Source of the DNA: Caballeronia terrestris
Lineage (GTDB): Bacteria; Pseudomonadota; Gammaproteobacteria; Burkholderiales; Burkholderiaceae
Direction of reading: 5' to 3'
Length of the DNA: 46,109 nt
Assembly (NCBI RefSeq): GCF_001544515.1
Contig: NZ_FCOL02000044.1
Span: 1 to 46,109, forward strand
Shown here: positions 43,499 to 46,109 of the stretch, in pieces
Layout: each line of letters begins with the position of its first letter
Numbering within the stretch: the first letter of the stretch is position 1
Position numbers and translations under genes: made by a program
Notes under the pieces: model-generated
Seen by the model: only the letters and a program-made list of their open reading frames with translations
Database searches by the model: none
What the model was told of the DNA's origin: nothing

Positions 43499-46089
43499 TA
43501 CGGGTTGGCTCCGTCCGTGCTCATGACGCGCTGCACGGCGCGCGCCCAGGCTTCTCGATCGCCACGGTACGCCGCCAGCCCGGCGCCGTAAAACGTGCGC
43601 AGCGTCTCGCGCTCGCGTTGCATGGCGGCGCGAAACGCATCGTCTCCGCCGGTGAGCGGAGGCTCCGCCTGCAGCGCCATCAAGCGCGCGAGCACTGCGG
43701 GGAACTCCGCGCGCCGGACCCACGGCGCATATTCGATGCGCGGGGCGTCATCGGTGACGGGCGGCGTATCGGCGACGTAGTACGCGAGCCCCGCGCGATC
43801 CGTCACCCACGTCGCCATGAGCGCAGCCGGCGACGCGACGCCCACTTCCTCCAGCGCCTTCGACACCGCCGGCTGCGCAAAGCGCGCGCTGATACGCGAA
43901 ACGTCGAACCCGATCGGCGTCATCGATCCGACGAGCATCATTTCGTGCAGCTCTGTCGTCCAGAGCGACGCATGCGGAAACACCTGGATGAAGCTCTGGA
44001 TCAGCGCGCGCGTGTCGTTCTCGTTTTGCGTCGGCAGCGGCAGCCACTGCGCGACGATCCCGTCCGGTTGCAGGCGCGCGGCGGCGAGCCGGTAGAAATC
44101 GGTCGAATAAAGATTCACAACGCCCGCAGCCGATGGCGGCGGCGGCTCCAGCGTGATCAGGTCATAGCGTTCAGCGCTTTGCAGCAACTCGCGGCGGCCG
44201 TCGCGCAGGCGCACGTCGATGCGCGGATCGGTGCTCATGCCGTAGTTGCCACTGAACTGCGGCGCCGCGCGCGCGACCGCTGGCAGCAATTCCGCGACGA
44301 CGCGCCTGTCGAGCCCCGGATACGTCAGCAGCGCGCCGCCCGTGATGCCCGTGCCGAGGCCGATCACGAGCGCGGAACGCGGCGCGTCGCGGTGGATGAT
44401 CAGCGGCAGGAGCGCCTGCAGGCGCATGTAGCGCAGCGACGTCATCGTGTCGCCGGAATTGGACACGCCCTGGATATAGAGACGCTTGAAGCGATGCGTG
44501 CCGGACGTCTGCTCGACCACCGCGACCGTGCCGCCCGCGCTCTCCTCGTAGTGGACGAGCGTCCCGCCGCGCGCTGCGGACAGGAGCGCCGCGAGCCGGT
44601 CGGATGGCGTGAAGACCGCCGCGCACGCCGCAAACACGGCCAGCGCGCCGACGGCGAAACGCGACGCGCGTCGCGTGCCGGGGCCGCACAGCACGGCGAC
44701 GAGACCGACCGCGCATGCCGCGACCGCGAGCGCCGCGAGCGAATGCACGAGCCCGAGCCAAGGCACGAGGACGAAGCCCGCGAGCAGCGTCCCGGCGATG
44801 CCGCCCGCCGTGTTCATCGCGACGAGCGCGCCGACGTCGCGCCCGACGCGCCGGTGATCGACGGTCAGGCGCAACGCGAAAGGGAACGCGGCGCCGAGGA
44901 GCAGCGTCGGCACGAAGACGATGCAGAGCGCTGCGACGGCGAAGCTCGCGCACATCGAAGCGAGGAGGTTGCCGGTTGCTGACAGCACCGCGCTCGAGAC
45001 GTAGCTTTGCCACGAAATGAGCCAGCCACCGAGGAAAGCGATCGCGAGCATCGCCGCCAGCCCCGCCGATGCGATCAACAGCGCGAACGCGCCCCACGGA
45101 TCGCGCACGCGATCGACCCGTCGCGATACCGCCGCGCTGCCGAGCACGAGGCCGCAGAGATATGTCGCGAGGACGATCGAGAACGCGAAGCTGCGCGTGC
45201 TGATGAACTGGACGATCGCCTGCGACCAGATGACTTCGTAGCCGAGCGCGATGCCGCCGGCGATCGCGTAGAGGGTGATGGGGAGGAGGGGCGTGCTGGC
45301 GCTGCTTTCGTCGGAGCGCGCAGCAGCCGAAATCGCATGGTCGCCGGAAGCGCCGGAGCCAGCTTCACCGCCACGCCCCACATCCGCCCTCCCACGCGCC
45401 AGCAGCACCGCAACCCCCGCCGCGATCGCGTTCAACACAGCCGCAGCAAATGCGCTCCCTTGCACGCCGAGCCACGGAATCAGCACGAACGTCGGCAGGG
45501 TTGCACCCGCTATCGCCCCAGCCGTGTTCGCCGCGTAAAGCCGTCCGCCGGCCCCGCCGATACCGCCCGCCTTCGGCTCGACCGCGCGCAGCAGCACAGG
45601 CAGCGTTCCGCCCATCGCCACTGCTGGCAGCCCGACGAGCGCAAACGGCAGCACCCAGGCGAGCGCACCTACATGACCTTGAAGCACCGCGAACGGCGCC
45701 GCCGCATGCGCGAGCGCGAACGTTCCGCAAATCGCCGACACGAGCGCCAAGACCTCCAAAACCGAATAAAGCCGCAGCGGCTGACGGCTCCGATCCGCGA
45801 TTCGACCGAAAACCCATCCGCCCAATGCCAGCCCCGCAAAAAACGCGCTGACGCCTGTCGTCACCGCCTGCACATCGACGCCGACGACAAGCGCCAACTG
45901 CTTGATCCAAAGCACCTGATAGATCAGCGCCGCTGCGCCCGATGCGAACAGCAGCAGCATCGGCCAGATGACGGAGTGCGCCTCGACGGGAACCGGAACC
46001 GGCAGCGACGCCGAGCGCCGCTCAACACGTTCACGCTCGCGCCGTTCGCGCCGCGTGGATCTGCGGGGAGAAACCAAGGTGTCGGTCAT
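43468..46089 (-). CDS. Fused MFS-like membrane domain and spermidine-synthase-like domain
   Basis: 873 residues. A basic N-terminus (RRSTRRERRERERVERRSAS) precedes about twelve to fourteen hydrophobic segments (residues 40-490), with repeated MFS-like loops (ALGGWVFGRIADRSRQPLRL, GLVLGSAAVSRRVDRVRDPW). The last 350 residues are a spermidine-synthase/methyltransferase fold: SALVIGLGTGITGGALLTYP, and DLITLEPPPPSAAGVVNLYS in the active-site area. Such fused proteins occur widely in proteobacteria. The reaction is unproven and polyamine synthesis is not assured. The 3' end overlaps that of the pyruvyl transferase gene by 31 bases. ATG 46089 is 20 bases from the window edge, so a slightly earlier start cannot be excluded. 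Confidence 0.85.
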   Translation of the reverse strand: MTDTLVSPRRSTRRERRERERVERRSASLPVPVPVEAHSVIWPMLLLFASGAAALIYQVLWIKQLALVVGVDVQAVTTGVSAFFAGLALGGWVFGRIADRSRQPLRLYSVLEVLALVSAICGTFALAHAAAPFAVLQGHVGALAWVLPFALVGLPAVAMGGTLPVLLRAVEPKAGGIGGAGGRLYAANTAGAIAGATLPTFVLIPWLGVQGSAFAAAVLNAIAAGVAVLLARGRADVGRGGEAGSGASGDHAISAAARSDESSASTPLLPITLYAIAGGIALGYEVIWSQAIVQFISTRSFAFSIVLATYLCGLVLGSAAVSRRVDRVRDPWGAFALLIASAGLAAMLAIAFLGGWLISWQSYVSSAVLSATGNLLASMCASFAVAALCIVFVPTLLLGAAFPFALRLTVDHRRVGRDVGALVAMNTAGGIAGTLLAGFVLVPWLGLVHSLAALAVAACAVGLVAVLCGPGTRRASRFAVGALAVFAACAAVFTPSDRLAALLSAARGGTLVHYEESAGGTVAVVEQTSGTHRFKRLYIQGVSNSGDTMTSLRYMRLQALLPLIIHRDAPRSALVIGLGTGITGGALLTYPGLDRRVVAELLPAVARAAPQFSGNYGMSTDPRIDVRLRDGRRELLQSAERYDLITLEPPPPSAAGVVNLYSTDFYRLAAARLQPDGIVAQWLPLPTQNENDTRALIQSFIQVFPHASLWTTELHEMMLVGSMTPIGFDVSRISARFAQPAVSKALEEVGVASPAALMATWVTDRAGLAYYVADTPPVTDDAPRIEYAPWVRRAEFPAVLARLMALQAEPPLTGGDDAFRAAMQRERETLRTFYGAGLAAYRGDREAWARAVQRVMSTDGANPYYRWFVGEAR

Positions 46090-46109
46090 CGGATGGGTCT
46101 ATGTAAATG

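Overview
The window comes from a high-GC betaproteobacterium, most likely Burkholderiaceae of the Paraburkholderia/Caballeronia type. This rests on codon bias, the gene families present (ROK-linked CUT2 sugar transporter, AcoX/AcoABC acetoin cluster, H-NS-like protein with a lysine/alanine tail, fused MFS/spermidine-synthase protein) and a parA-parB-rep block of the kind that maintains Burkholderia secondary chromosomes and megaplasmids. I infer that the window spans the replication/partition region of a secondary replicon. This is read from the sequence alone, without any database search.

Layout. 1-5.7 kb: the C-terminal CBS part of a ClC-type channel, then a ROK regulator preceded by a near-perfect palindrome and co-directional with a ribose-type ABC transporter (ATPase, permease, binding protein) that ends in a terminator. 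5.7-8.4 kb: a cupin with a suspicious N-terminus, a remnant of a hybrid sensor kinase, a DUF1488 protein and an H-NS-family protein. 8.5-11.2 kb: about 2.7 kb with no convincing gene. 11.2-15.1 kb: the replicon core, namely parA with a promoter-operator, parB directly abutting it, an iteron-like repeat block, a strong bidirectional hairpin, the initiator gene, and one more copy of the repeat core downstream. 15.3-18.4 kb: a glutathione transferase (GST) and a full-length RpoD-type sigma factor with its own strong promoter.

18.4-22.1 kb: small exported proteins, a second GST and a short-chain dehydrogenase. 22.4-29.8 kb: an acetoin catabolism cluster. AcoR (sigma-54 activator) is followed by a perfect palindrome and a -24/-12 promoter, then acoX, acoA, three tandem hairpin repeats, acoB, acoC and a lipoate-ligase-like gene. 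29.8-32 kb: two NTF2-like proteins and two small envelope proteins. 32.1-34.8 kb: modABC for molybdate uptake behind a ModE-type operator. 34.9-36.4 kb: a third GST, a two-tier minisatellite and a small protein. 36.4-39.6 kb: a PQQ-type sugar dehydrogenase whose end overlaps a cytochrome c gene, and a lipoprotein. 39.9-46.1 kb: a TPR-gene remnant, a DUF2235 alpha/beta hydrolase, small hypotheticals, and a polysaccharide pyruvyl transferase overlapping tail to tail with a fused MFS/spermidine-synthase protein.

The most interesting material is non-coding: the repeats and dyads of the replication region, the triple hairpin inside the aco operon, the minisatellite at 35.6 kb, and two separate inverted DnaA-box pairs. 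I see no CRISPR array, insertion sequence, tRNA or rRNA.
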